This document shows, piece by piece, positions 25,828-34,937 of a stretch of DNA of 64,000 nt. The stretch is from Kiritimatiellota bacterium B12222 (GTDB lineage: Bacteria > Verrucomicrobiota > Kiritimatiellia > SS1-B-03-39 > UBA6053). The notes below the pieces were generated by a model. It saw nothing but the letters and a program-made list of their open reading frames with translations. It searched no databases and was not told the origin of the DNA. The stretch covers positions 806,001-870,000 of the forward strand of contig CP120722.1 in NCBI GenBank assembly GCA_029719485.1, given 5' to 3'. The translations under genes and the position numbers were made by a program. Position 1 is the stretch's first letter. Each line of letters starts with the position of its first letter.

Positions 25828-28329
25828 TTAGGCTAAATGACTGTCACGGTAACTCATGCTTTCAAGGTTGTTCTTTATCACAGCGAGGGTGGCAGGTTTA
25901 AAGGTTTTGAGCATTACCGTTTTCTGCTCGCCGGGGAAGAGGTCAAAGAAGTTGTCGCTGATGCGGTGTTCTCTGGCTTTGGCGAGGTTGAGGTAAATTT
26001 GATAGGCGGGGACGTCGCTACGGACTGTGACTTCAAAGCATTTTTTATCGTTGGTCGCTTTTACCTGAATTTTCAGATTTGGTTGGGGTAAATCCACATA
26101 ACGCGGGGTGGTGAGGAAGGTGGTGTTTACACTTTCGTCCAAATCATCGCAGAGAAGACGGGTACGCAGTACCAAATCATTGCGACCATATTTTTGAATC
26201 GCCTTGGTGGGTTTCAACACTTTGCGCCGTTGAGATTTTCCGTAGCGGAGCTGAACGGAAAGGTCTCCTTTTTCTACAACTTTGTTTTCAGAGATGGACC
26301 AAAGTTCCCAGGTCAGTTTTCCTTTTCTGGATTTGGGATCATCGTAGACGGTATAAATTTCAAAGCCTTCGACATTTGAAATGACATAATTATTACTGCG
26401 ATGGTTCATTTCCCTGCCGATCAATTTGACGGAGACCATGGCGGGGGCGTAAAAACGTTTGGCGGCGTATTGCAATGCCTTCCAGCGTCCGCCGAAATCA
26501 ATACTCGACCAAGAGGCGACGGGCCAGCAATCGTTCAGCTGCCAGTAGAGGGATCCCATGGTGCGGGGTTGGTTGCGGCGCATGTGTTCGATGCCGAATC
26601 GGAGGCAGTAGGCCTGCATGATTTGGGAGAGATAGACTGTGGAGGCATAGTCTTTGGGGAAACGATATAACTCTGAGATGTAATGGAAGATGATTTGATT
26701 GCCTCCTCCATTCTTCTGGTGGTTATCCATTTCCGGTCCAAATATATTTTGGCTTTGGGTAAAGGTGCTGGCGGTTTCCGTATGGGGATAGGCCTGCATA
26801 CCGAATTCCGAAAAGAAACGGTGCTTTTGATTTTCGTACTGGGTGATGGGGGCACGTGAATGCCATACACCCCAGTAATGCGCATCTCCGGACTCTTCGT
26901 TTCGGGTGTCTCCGTAGGGATCGTCCGGGTTGTGCTCCGAGGTTGGAATGTAATTTTTTCCGGGCGCAAATTTTTCAAGCTGTTGTGGAAGCAGCTGATC
27001 AAAAATCTTTTCGTAGTCGCGTCTGACTTTGGCGTTCGTATTGAGCGCTTGTTTGTTCAGTTGGATCACTTCATTGTTTCCGCACCACAGGGCGATATGG
27101 CTATGGTTGCGTAAACGTTGTATTTGGTAAGTTGCTTCGGCTTTAACTTCTTTGAGGTAAGCCCGGTCTGCGGGATAGAGACCGCAGGCAAATTGAAAAT
27201 CCTGCCAGATCATTAAGCCGCGTTCCAAACACTGTTCGTAAAAGCTATCGAGTTCGTAAATGCCTCCACCCCAAACGCGGAGCATGTTCATATTGCTCTG
27301 AATGGCGGAGTCGAGGAGGTCGGGAATGAGGGCTTCACCTTCGTTAACGAAACTGTGGGCGGGAATCCAGTTGGCGCCTTTGCAAAACACTGCGCGACCG
27401 TTGACTAAGAACTGAAAGCTGGTGCCCCACTGATCGGCATGTTGATCCAGGATGATTTCGCAAAGTCCTACTTTTCCTGTTTGGTGGTCTAACCACGTAT
27501 CACCGTCGTAGAGGTCAACGGACCAGGTGTAAATGGGTTGTTCTCCCTGACCGTTGGGCCACCACTTTTGGGCTTTTGGAATGGGAAGTGTCAGGGCCTC
27601 TGAGGCGGGGGCTTCGGCTTCAGCAACGAGGACGCCATCAAGTGACACCTGCACTTTTTGACGGAAACGTTTTCCGCGTTTGGCCATTTCGGGTTGACTG
27701 ACCAAACTGCATTTTTTTCCTTCGTGTACTTGGGAAATGTGCACGCGCTCGAGTCGGTTGGTGGACCAGGCTTCTAAGCGAATGGAACGCCAGATTCCAC
27801 AGGTGGTTAGGCGGGGGCCCCAATCCCATCCGGTGGCGCATTGTTGTTTGCGTAATTGTTGACGTCCGCCAATGGGGTCGCAGGTGATGGGAACAAGATC
27901 AGGTTGGCGTTTGAGAATGGCTTCGCGGTGATTGTGAAACAGGATCTCTAAAGTGTTGTCGCTTTCTTTAAGCAGGGCTTTGATGTCAAAACGGTAGCCC
28001 ACAAACATATTTTCGGTATGCGCGATCTCGGTACCGTTGAGGGTGAGGGTTGCGACGGTGTCGAGTCCGTCGGCCACCAATTCAATGACCTCTTGTTCGA
28101 GATAGGCTGCGGGTGCATCAAATTGTAACCTGTATTGCCAATCTGTCATTTCCATCCACAACAAGTCATGTTCGTTGCGACCGTAAAACGGGTCTGGAAT
28201 AACGTCGTTTCGGTAGAGGTCGCTATGTACGCAGCCTGGAACTTGGGCGGGATATGATTTCTTTTTTCCGTGCTGTTGGAGGGTCCAGTCTTGGTGTAAG
28301 TCGGTGCTGAGGAAGGTGGGTTGTGTCAT
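25828..28329 (-). CDS. Beta-mannosidase, GH2
   Basis: An 833-residue cytoplasmic-type GH2 enzyme without a signal peptide that releases terminal beta-mannose. The N-terminal jelly roll holds YPAQVPGCVHSDLY, then GWDWGPRLTTCGIWRSIRLE, the classical mannosidase stretch. The barrel carries NMLRVWGGGIYE, the acid/base Glu in ALWCGNNEV near residue 425 and the nucleophile Glu in RFFSEFGMQAYP near residue 517. Both catalytic residues are intact. ATATGTTTCATA at 28371-28382, upstream of the start, contains a half-site of the palindrome at the adjacent IclR gene, so joint control is possible. Confidence 0.92.
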   Translation of the reverse strand: MTQPTFLSTDLHQDWTLQQHGKKKSYPAQVPGCVHSDLYRNDVIPDPFYGRNEHDLLWMEMTDWQYRLQFDAPAAYLEQEVIELVADGLDTVATLTLNGTEIAHTENMFVGYRFDIKALLKESDNTLEILFHNHREAILKRQPDLVPITCDPIGGRQQLRKQQCATGWDWGPRLTTCGIWRSIRLEAWSTNRLERVHISQVHEGKKCSLVSQPEMAKRGKRFRQKVQVSLDGVLVAEAEAPASEALTLPIPKAQKWWPNGQGEQPIYTWSVDLYDGDTWLDHQTGKVGLCEIILDQHADQWGTSFQFLVNGRAVFCKGANWIPAHSFVNEGEALIPDLLDSAIQSNMNMLRVWGGGIYELDSFYEQCLERGLMIWQDFQFACGLYPADRAYLKEVKAEATYQIQRLRNHSHIALWCGNNEVIQLNKQALNTNAKVRRDYEKIFDQLLPQQLEKFAPGKNYIPTSEHNPDDPYGDTRNEESGDAHYWGVWHSRAPITQYENQKHRFFSEFGMQAYPHTETASTFTQSQNIFGPEMDNHQKNGGGNQIIFHYISELYRFPKDYASTVYLSQIMQAYCLRFGIEHMRRNQPRTMGSLYWQLNDCWPVASWSSIDFGGRWKALQYAAKRFYAPAMVSVKLIGREMNHRSNNYVISNVEGFEIYTVYDDPKSRKGKLTWELWSISENKVVEKGDLSVQLRYGKSQRRKVLKPTKAIQKYGRNDLVLRTRLLCDDLDESVNTTFLTTPRYVDLPQPNLKIQVKATNDKKCFEVTVRSDVPAYQIYLNLAKAREHRISDNFFDLFPGEQKTVMLKTFKPATLAVIKNNLESMSYRDSHLA

Positions 28330-28445
28330 AAGAATAATGGGGAGTCAGAGATATAGAGAGCTCGTATTAAATATGTTTCATAGAGGGGGTAAAGTAAGAA
28401 GGTGCGGTCTGCCTTATAATTTTTTCCGATTCAAGTTAGAAAAAG

Positions 28446-28489
28446 TACCCCACGACTGCTCTGTGGATGAGGCAGAGGGTCGTAGGGTA
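28446..28489 (-). terminator. Terminator of the IclR-sulfatase operon
   Basis: Long hairpin with arms TACCCCACGACTGCTCTG and CAGAGGGTCGTAGGGTA (imperfect in the middle). On the minus strand it is followed by CTTTTTC. It sits between the sulfatase stop and the beta-mannosidase start. Confidence 0.75.
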
Positions 28490-28514
28490 TAGGGCGCTGG
28501 TTTTTCAGAAGTAC

Positions 28515-30011
28515 TTAATAACAGTTGGGGATGCCATTTTTCGCGACCATGCGATCCGCGGCTTCACCCCGACCTGTGGCGTGTAAGCGTTCGATATACT
28601 CAGGAATGTGTTCACGGGCGTGCAAGGGGCCGCCTTCTGCAATCACAGTGTCTTTGGGATCTTCTTTGATGCGTGCGGTTTCGAGGCAATTCGCTTTCCA
28701 TTCGGTCAGGATAGATTTCCCTTTTTCCAGGAGTTCCGGACGACTTTCAGCAAGGTTGTGTTGTTCATGCGGATCGGCATCGAGGTCGAACACCATGTAG
28801 TCGGGGTAATCATGCCAGCTGTCGTGGTAGGTTTCGATACACAAGTAGTGATCCCAGCGGGCGGAACGTTGGGCGCACCAAGCCAATTGTGAGAGTACCA
28901 AGGAGTCACGATGTGGCGCCTCTTCGCCGATGGTTTGTGCAAAAGAAGTGCCATCCCATTTAGATAAATCACAGGGGCCTGAGAGTTCCAGGGAAGTGGC
29001 TGCGAAGTCAACGTTGTACAAGAGGCGGGAATCGACTTGTCCTTTCCGTTCATCTGTGACGCCCGGCCATTTAACAATCAGAGGAATATTGTGAGTGCAT
29101 TTATCTGCGGTTTGGTGATCTCCATAGATATTTAATTCACCCAGGTTTTCACCATGATCCGCGGAAATGATAATCGCGGTGTTCTCGTATAATCCCAAGT
29201 CTTTCAGTTTCTGAATGATGATTCCGACATGTTTATCGGCGTATGCCACGCCCATATCGTAGCCGTCGAACATTTTGCGTGCTTCATCCAAGGAGCTGAT
29301 TTGTTGGGGTTGAAGATGGTTGATGGTGCTGTCTTTGTGTCTAAACATCCATTGGGGTTTGGGGGTGTAGCCGTTGACCTCTTGGGCCGAGTGAGGTCCG
29401 GGTTGTTCCCAATGTTTTTGACGGATTTCTTCAGTATACCATTCAGGAATCGGTTCGTCTTTAAAGGGGTTTTCAAATTCTTTTGGGGTACGGTAGGGGG
29501 TGTGGGGATCCCAGACATTGAGCCACATGAAGAAAGGTTTTTCATCATTGCCTTTTCGTTCCAACCAGTCGGTCACTTGAGGAGAAATGCGATTGGCCGT
29601 TTCTTGTCCGCCTCCTCCGGTGTTGTGGATTTCCATAAAGCCTGCGTACCAATGCCAAGCACCGTGACGTTCTGCAAAAGGAGAAAAGGCCACGGTGTGG
29701 TAGCCATTGCGTTTATATTGGCTGGCCCAGTTGGGTTGAGTCCAATTATCGAAAAATGCGCGTTCTTTGCCATAATTGTACATGACACTGCGTTCACCTC
29801 CATGGTTGACGACACCGGTGTGGAATCCAAAACGGCCGGTGGTCATGGCAGAGCGACTGGGCAGGCAAGGGGCATCTGAGGTATAGCAGTTGGCAAAACG
29901 GAGGCCCTCCGCCGCCACAGCATCAATATGGGGGCTGGTATTGCGATGGTAGCCGTAACAACCTAAATGGTCAGGACGAAGGGAATCAATGTCGATGTAG
30001 AGAATATTCAT
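28515..30011 (-). CDS. Sulfatase, formylglycine type (CxPSR)
   Basis: A 498-residue type I sulfatase that removes sulfate esters, probably from glycans. Metal ligands lie in LYIDIDSLRPDHLG at residues 4-17. The sulfatase signature APCLPSRSAMTTGR places the Cys to be converted to formylglycine at residue 49. The C-terminal metal site is ADHGENLGELNIYGDHQ near residue 290. No signal peptide is visible, so it acts in the cytoplasm or the start is misjudged. Its ATG overlaps the stop of the IclR gene by 4 bases, so the regulator and sulfatase form one unit. Maturation would require an anSME or FGE, not seen in the window. Confidence 0.93.
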   Translation of the reverse strand: MNILYIDIDSLRPDHLGCYGYHRNTSPHIDAVAAEGLRFANCYTSDAPCLPSRSAMTTGRFGFHTGVVNHGGERSVMYNYGKERAFFDNWTQPNWASQYKRNGYHTVAFSPFAERHGAWHWYAGFMEIHNTGGGGQETANRISPQVTDWLERKGNDEKPFFMWLNVWDPHTPYRTPKEFENPFKDEPIPEWYTEEIRQKHWEQPGPHSAQEVNGYTPKPQWMFRHKDSTINHLQPQQISSLDEARKMFDGYDMGVAYADKHVGIIIQKLKDLGLYENTAIIISADHGENLGELNIYGDHQTADKCTHNIPLIVKWPGVTDERKGQVDSRLLYNVDFAATSLELSGPCDLSKWDGTSFAQTIGEEAPHRDSLVLSQLAWCAQRSARWDHYLCIETYHDSWHDYPDYMVFDLDADPHEQHNLAESRPELLEKGKSILTEWKANCLETARIKEDPKDTVIAEGGPLHAREHIPEYIERLHATGRGEAADRMVAKNGIPNCY

Positions 30012-30733
30012 ATGGGTTGGTGGGTGAGCAGGGTTTGGATAATGGCATCTGATTGGGTATCAGCGCGGGGAGTTTGTCGCTGGGCGACAGCTAAAACGCC
30101 AAGTAAGGTTTGGGCGTGCATGACGGGTATGGCGAAGCGTCGAATACCCGATTCGTTAAAATGATCATCCGAAGCAAAGAATTTTTTTTGAGCGGCGGCA
30201 ATGCGCTGTGTTCTTTTTTCAGGGGAGAGGATTTTGTGTTTGCCCTTTTTCCAGATCCAGCCCTTTGCCGGAGGGACGCTGTGAGGATCAAAGGCATAGA
30301 CCATGAGTGCGGTGGCATCGAGTTCATCGAGTTTGCGTTGGTATCCGATTCGTGCCACGACCATCATTTCGCCTGTGTCGGGTTCGGCCCGGTCGATTAA
30401 CTGTAACTGTCCCTCATGATAGCGATAGAGTTCTGTGCATTCATCGGTTTGTTGGGCAAGGAGGGGTAGTTTTTTGCGGGCCCGTTCTAGGGGGGCGAGG
30501 GTAGGTAAATCACAAGGCTGAAGTCGTTGCAGGGTCCGCCAATGTAGGGTTTCCTGATCTTGAACCACGACCTTGAGTTGTTCTAAGGTTTGTAAACAGC
30601 GTAAAACTGAGGATTTGGGCCAGCCATTTTTGGCGGACAGTTTTTCGAGTGTGGCCTGTCCATCAACCGCTAATTGCTCAATCAACTGAATGCCTCTGGC
30701 TAAAGCAGGGGCAGGTGGGGATTGCTGTTTCAT
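30008..30733 (-). CDS. IclR-family transcriptional regulator
   Basis: A 241-residue regulator. The N-terminal winged helix (ALARGIQLIEQLAVDG, ATLEKLSAKNGWPKSSVLRCLQTLEQL) is typical of IclR. A GAF-like effector domain follows, with ARIGYQRKLDELDATALMVYAF and the late segment GIRRFAIPVMHAQTLLGVLAVAQ. It is cotranscribed with the sulfatase. A perfect 16-bp palindrome spans its start codon. A local role in controlling sulfatase and mannosidase expression is inferred. Confidence 0.9.
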   Translation of the reverse strand: MKQQSPPAPALARGIQLIEQLAVDGQATLEKLSAKNGWPKSSVLRCLQTLEQLKVVVQDQETLHWRTLQRLQPCDLPTLAPLERARKKLPLLAQQTDECTELYRYHEGQLQLIDRAEPDTGEMMVVARIGYQRKLDELDATALMVYAFDPHSVPPAKGWIWKKGKHKILSPEKRTQRIAAAQKKFFASDDHFNESGIRRFAIPVMHAQTLLGVLAVAQRQTPRADTQSDAIIQTLLTHQPI

Positions 30734-30742
30734 ATATGAAAC
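30727..30742. promoter_or_regulatory. Perfect 16-bp palindrome over the IclR start codon
   Basis: GTTTCATATATGAAAC is fully palindromic and contains the IclR ATG (30731-30733 on the minus strand). A weaker related site, ATTCTAAATATGGAAT, follows at 30747-30762. It is a likely autoregulatory operator; the half-site TATGAAAC recurs upstream of the beta-mannosidase at 28375-28382. Confidence 0.6.
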
Positions 30743-30860
30743 ATTAATTCTAAATATGGAATGAGGTCAAGGGAGATATGCGAAAAACGTTAAAAGAAGC
30801 GTGGTTTGTGTCGAAAGAGTGCGTGTGGATGGTGAGAAATCACCATATCATTAAGGAATA

Positions 30861-31631
30861 TTAGAATTCTTTTAAGTTTCGATAGAGGGTATCGACGCAA
30901 TTCCGGATGAAGATTTCATCACTGGTCGCTAAGATTTCGGGAGGAAATTTGAATTGGGATTGAAGGTGACTGGCCAATTGATGAAATACATCGAGTCGGG
31001 CTTCGGGGCTTAATTCGTCGCGTCGCAACAGGGCGCGGGCCAAGAGTTCGGCTTCTTGAGGTCCAAGTTCCCGGCGAAGTGAGGCTTCGAGTCGGGGATA
31101 TTTTTTGAGGGAATTAAACTTCATGGGAGGCAAATTGCGAATTTCCGGGTGGGGTCTGCGTCGGGTGCGGACCACCAAGGTGTCGGCCACATGGTCGCCC
31201 AAGCGTTGAAAGCGTTTGCTGCACATGCTCACGCATCCGCCCACAAAATAAAAGTAGGGCAGCATGTCTAAGCTTCGAAAGAGATTTCGGATCACGATTT
31301 GTGAAGAACTTAAGCGACGGGCAGAGGCATCCATTACCCGAATGCCCATGATGCGTTTACCGATGGTTTGTCCGCTCCAAATCCATTCCAACAACATAAA
31401 ATATCCGATTGAGACCACGAAGGTCACCAGTACATTGATGGCGATATAGGCGTCCGGCCCTAAAAGCTTAAACAGAATGAGCAGGATGCGCACGAGGGAG
31501 AGGGTGCCTAAGATGACCATGATGTCGATGCCCAAGGCAAACGCTCTCAACAGGGGGGAGGCCAACTGCACGGAGAAAGATACGGAATCTTCAGTGGTGA
31601 GGGTGAGGCGGTGGGGATCGTGAAAGCTCAT
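30861..31631 (-). CDS. RDD-family membrane protein
   Basis: The 256-residue protein has an RDD domain: the Arg in SPLLRAFALGIDIMVI, membrane segments near residues 30-50 and 65-85, and GQTIGKRIMGIRVMD. The final domain Asp lies in RLGDHVADTLVVR. A soluble C-terminal tail of about 90 residues follows. It is the last gene of the ten-gene minus-strand operon; its ATG overlaps the SpoIIM-like gene end by 4 bases. Confidence 0.88.
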   Translation of the reverse strand: MSFHDPHRLTLTTEDSVSFSVQLASPLLRAFALGIDIMVILGTLSLVRILLILFKLLGPDAYIAINVLVTFVVSIGYFMLLEWIWSGQTIGKRIMGIRVMDASARRLSSSQIVIRNLFRSLDMLPYFYFVGGCVSMCSKRFQRLGDHVADTLVVRTRRRPHPEIRNLPPMKFNSLKKYPRLEASLRRELGPQEAELLARALLRRDELSPEARLDVFHQLASHLQSQFKFPPEILATSDEIFIRNCVDTLYRNLKEF

Positions 31632-32632
31632 GTGTGATCCTCAGTGTCGGGTTTGTGGGGTAAGAGCAGATAGAGTATCAACAGACTCAATTGCAGAACA
31701 CCAAAGGAGATTTTTACGCCATAGGGCAGGGTGGGGTAATGAAACTGTGAAAAGAAGGATTCAATGATGCCGGCCCAGAACAAGAGCAGAGCCACCGCCG
31801 AAATGATGATGAGGAGATCTCCACGAATTCGTCGCATGCGTGCGGAAAAACTGAGACGTCCTGATTTTTGGATCATGGATTGTGCGATGATGATACCACC
31901 GGTAGCGGCAAAGAGAATGGCAGGAATTTCCACACTGCCGTGGGGGAGCAACCAACCTGCCAAAAAGATCCCTTCGTCGGCGAGCAGATAATCGACGCAG
32001 ACGGCTCCGAGGATGACGCCGTTATAAAAAACCAATACTAAGGTAAATACTCCAAAAAAGATGCCCAGGACCAACACAAAGATCGATACCTTGATGTTGT
32101 GGGTCATGAGTTGGGCCGCGAAGGTGGCATGCATGGCCGATCGATCCCCCGAGGTGACGGATTCTTCCATGGCGACCCGGTCAGACGGATCACCATGCAG
32201 GTGAGCGAAGGGTAATAACACATCTTTGGCATCAGGTGCCACTGCAACTAAAAAACCGCCGAGGATCGCCCCCAGAATAAAGGTGATCACTACCAGTTGA
32301 AATGCATGACGGTGGGAACGCAGGGTACGGGGGAAGGCATGAAAGGCCTGTTTACATTTTGATTTTTGAAACTTAAATTTATTACTTTCGTGAATGAAAC
32401 CAAAACCCCGTGTGAGGAGGGATTCGAGGTAGTCGATGGTGTCGGGTTCCGACGCGAAAGTGCGCACACGAACCAGATCGCCTGCGATGTGTTCGTGTAG
32501 GGTTTGAAGGCGTTGAATTTCTTCCAAGCTTAAGCGTCGTGAGCCGTCTTGCTCCAGGCTGAGGAGCATGTCATCGTATTCCTCCCAGAGAGGTTTGCGG
32601 CGCAGGATAAAATTATTGAGGTTTACAATCAC
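31628..32632 (-). CDS. SpoIIM / DUF95-family membrane protein
   Basis: About 334 residues. A soluble N-terminal part (SRRLSLEEIQRLQTLHEH) precedes a six-segment-like membrane domain characteristic of the stage II sporulation protein M family, with FVLVLGIFFGVFTLVLVFYNGVILG and GWLLPHGSVEIPAILFA, the family's HGxxE signature. The organism is unlikely to sporulate; the family is widespread next to RDD and MoxR genes. The GTG start at 32632 is chosen because it overlaps the upstream DUF58 stop (GTGA); the longer open frame runs through the DUF58 gene. Confidence 0.87.
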   Translation of the reverse strand: MIVNLNNFILRRKPLWEEYDDMLLSLEQDGSRRLSLEEIQRLQTLHEHIAGDLVRVRTFASEPDTIDYLESLLTRGFGFIHESNKFKFQKSKCKQAFHAFPRTLRSHRHAFQLVVITFILGAILGGFLVAVAPDAKDVLLPFAHLHGDPSDRVAMEESVTSGDRSAMHATFAAQLMTHNIKVSIFVLVLGIFFGVFTLVLVFYNGVILGAVCVDYLLADEGIFLAGWLLPHGSVEIPAILFAATGGIIIAQSMIQKSGRLSFSARMRRIRGDLLIIISAVALLLFWAGIIESFFSQFHYPTLPYGVKISFGVLQLSLLILYLLLPHKPDTEDHT

Positions 32633-33963
32633 AGGCGTTGGCTCTTTTTGACGGAGAGGTATTGGTTGATGACATCCAATGCGAGGTGTTCGCTTGAGGA
32701 AAGCAAGAGGGGCACATGGATGGCCGCCAAGCGTTGACGGAAATCTTGGAGATCCCGCCACATAAGGTGTCCTGCCAGTCTGCGATAGGGGTCTTGGTTT
32801 TCATGTGGACCATGAAAAAGGGGCTCCACTCCCGGTAAGGGAATCATAGCCAGGACCACCAGATGAGAACGGGCGAGGGTGCGAATGCGGGGCTCTAGAC
32901 TTTCAAAGGCGGTGGTGTCAGAAAGGTCGGTGAGTAAAATTACCATGGAGCGACGGCGCACATGCATGCGGAGTTGTCGGGTCCATTCGTCATAATCGGG
33001 ATAGACGTTTTGGGGTTCGAGTGCAAAAAGACTGGTTTGTACGGTGTTGAGGTGTCCCGGACTATTTCCGGCGCGGATAAAATGATTTACGCGATCGGAA
33101 AAGGTCATGACGCCGAAAAGATCTCCCGATTGCATGGCGGCGAGGGCGAGGAGGTTTGCGGTATTGACGTAGCGCTCGAGGATGGGTTCGGGCGGGGTGT
33201 CGGGGCCGGTGGGATGAAGCCGACAACTTAAACGAGAGTGGTCAATGGCCAAATAGACTTCTTGGGTGCGTTCGATTTGGTAGGTGCGGGTGACCAAGGC
33301 ATTTCGTTTGGCGGTGGCTTTCCAATGAATATCCAGCGGACTGTCGCCAGGCATGTATTCACGGATTTGATCGTATTCCCGACCTTGTCCTGTTTGTTTT
33401 TGTAAGTGGTTTCCGATTTGTCCCCGTCTACTAAACAGGGAGGCGAGGGTGCTGCGGTCCCGACGTAAATCCGGATAGATTTTAAACAGGATGCTGTTAT
33501 CCAGTTTGCTGCGCCGGGTCCACAGGCCCAGGGGGCTGAAACATTTTACCCAAATGTCAGCTACAGGATAAGCACCTCGTTTGATGGGGGTGAAGGTCCA
33601 GGTGGTTCGAAGCTGCGGTTGATTACTGGAGAGGTGCAGGCTTTGTTCGGTTTCCTGCTGACAGAGGGGGGCGGGTAAGGCGATGCCGAGTATGAGATGA
33701 AGCGGTTTTGTTTCGTCCACCAGATAGGCATCCAGATGAAAACGTCCTGTTTGGTGTTTGCTCTGGCGGACGTCAGCGGGTGCCTTGATCTTAAGATTGA
33801 GTGGGAGATTTAAGCTGAGAGCAAAATCCAAGGCTGCAACTGTGAAAGCCATGGCGTAGCCGATGCCCATCGCGATCTCGCCTTGTGGCATGATCAAGGG
33901 GAGCACGGACAAGGGCAGTAAGGCGATGCCGAACAGGATGAGTCTGGAGGAGGGCGCAATCAT
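32629..33963 (-). CDS. DUF58 domain protein
   Basis: A 444-residue protein with two membrane segments at the N-terminus (residues 8-25 and 28-50). The DUF58 signature lies near residue 200 (GREYDQIREYMPGDSPLDI, HWKATAKRNALVTR). A von Willebrand A-like domain follows (EVYLAIDHSRLS, MVILLTDLSDTTAF). Such proteins pair with MoxR ATPases in envelope-related functions. It lies between the MoxR gene (8-base gap) and the SpoIIM-like gene (GTGA overlap). Confidence 0.9.
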   Translation of the reverse strand: MIAPSSRLILFGIALLPLSVLPLIMPQGEIAMGIGYAMAFTVAALDFALSLNLPLNLKIKAPADVRQSKHQTGRFHLDAYLVDETKPLHLILGIALPAPLCQQETEQSLHLSSNQPQLRTTWTFTPIKRGAYPVADIWVKCFSPLGLWTRRSKLDNSILFKIYPDLRRDRSTLASLFSRRGQIGNHLQKQTGQGREYDQIREYMPGDSPLDIHWKATAKRNALVTRTYQIERTQEVYLAIDHSRLSCRLHPTGPDTPPEPILERYVNTANLLALAAMQSGDLFGVMTFSDRVNHFIRAGNSPGHLNTVQTSLFALEPQNVYPDYDEWTRQLRMHVRRRSMVILLTDLSDTTAFESLEPRIRTLARSHLVVLAMIPLPGVEPLFHGPHENQDPYRRLAGHLMWRDLQDFRQRLAAIHVPLLLSSSEHLALDVINQYLSVKKSQRL

Positions 33964-33971
33964 GGAGACTC

Positions 33972-34937
33972 TTAGCGTGGAACGGGTACCTCATCGAGAA
34001 GTTGGTTGACGACTTCATGAACGGTGAGGCCTTCGATTTCAAATTCGGGATGAAGAATCAGTCGGTGATCCAGCGCGCCATGGGCGAGAGATTTGATATC
34101 ATCCGGAGTGATGAAGTCACGTCCCTCTAACACTGCAGCTACACGTGCGCCCATGAGCAGGGCGATGGTTGCGCGGGGGCTGGCGCCGGTGAGTAAATAT
34201 TCGTGGTCACGGGTGGCGCGAACAATACGGGTGGCGTATTCTGTGAGTTCGGGTTTTACGGCCACTTGTTCCAAGGTTTCTCTGGCTTGAAGCAGGTCAC
34301 CAGGTTGCAGTACGGGTTGCACGTCCCCGCTATCCAGTCTTTTGCCGGGAGGAGTTCCTTGCAAGAAGCGATGTGCTAAATCGGTTTCTACGCTTTCGTC
34401 AGGATATCCCACAGAAATTTTGAGCATGAAACGGTCCTTCTGTGCTTCGGGTAAGGGATAGGTGCCTTCGTGTTCCACAGGGTTTTGGGTGGCGAAAACG
34501 GTGAAGGCCGGATCGAGGACCAAATTTTCACGATCGATGGCCACGGTGCGTTCTTGCATGGCTTGCAACAGGGCTGACTGGGTTTTGGCGGGCGCGCGAT
34601 TGATTTCATCGGCTAACAGAAAGGAAGTGAATACGGGTCCTTTGACCAGTTCAAAACTTTGGTCTCTCATGTTGTACATGTGGGTACCGATGATGTCGGC
34701 GGGCATAAGATCGGGCGTCATTTGGATGCGTTGAAAATCACAGCCCAGTACTTTGGCGAGGGTGTTGACCAGCAGGGTTTTTCCGATGCCGGGAACTCCT
34801 TCAAGTAAAGCGTGCTGGCCGGAAAAGATGACGATCAAGGCTTGATCGATGACCTCTTGTTGGCCGAGGACGATTTTGCCGATTTCGATGCGAGCACGAT
34901 GGATAAGTTCTTGGAGGGCAGTGGTGTCAGTATTCAC
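33972..34937 (-). CDS. MoxR-family AAA+ ATPase
   Basis: A 321-residue AAA+ ATPase thought to act as a chaperone on VWA-domain partners. Walker A is GVPGIGKT near residue 40, Walker B LLADEINRAP near 105, and the sensor region is VFATQNPVEHEGTYPLPEA. The C-terminal lid contains SPRATIALLMGARVAAVLEGR. It overlaps the DUF4350 gene by 4 bases and precedes DUF58, the standard MoxR-DUF58 order. Confidence 0.94.
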   Translation of the reverse strand: MNTDTTALQELIHRARIEIGKIVLGQQEVIDQALIVIFSGQHALLEGVPGIGKTLLVNTLAKVLGCDFQRIQMTPDLMPADIIGTHMYNMRDQSFELVKGPVFTSFLLADEINRAPAKTQSALLQAMQERTVAIDRENLVLDPAFTVFATQNPVEHEGTYPLPEAQKDRFMLKISVGYPDESVETDLAHRFLQGTPPGKRLDSGDVQPVLQPGDLLQARETLEQVAVKPELTEYATRIVRATRDHEYLLTGASPRATIALLMGARVAAVLEGRDFITPDDIKSLAHGALDHRLILHPEFEIEGLTVHEVVNQLLDEVPVPR

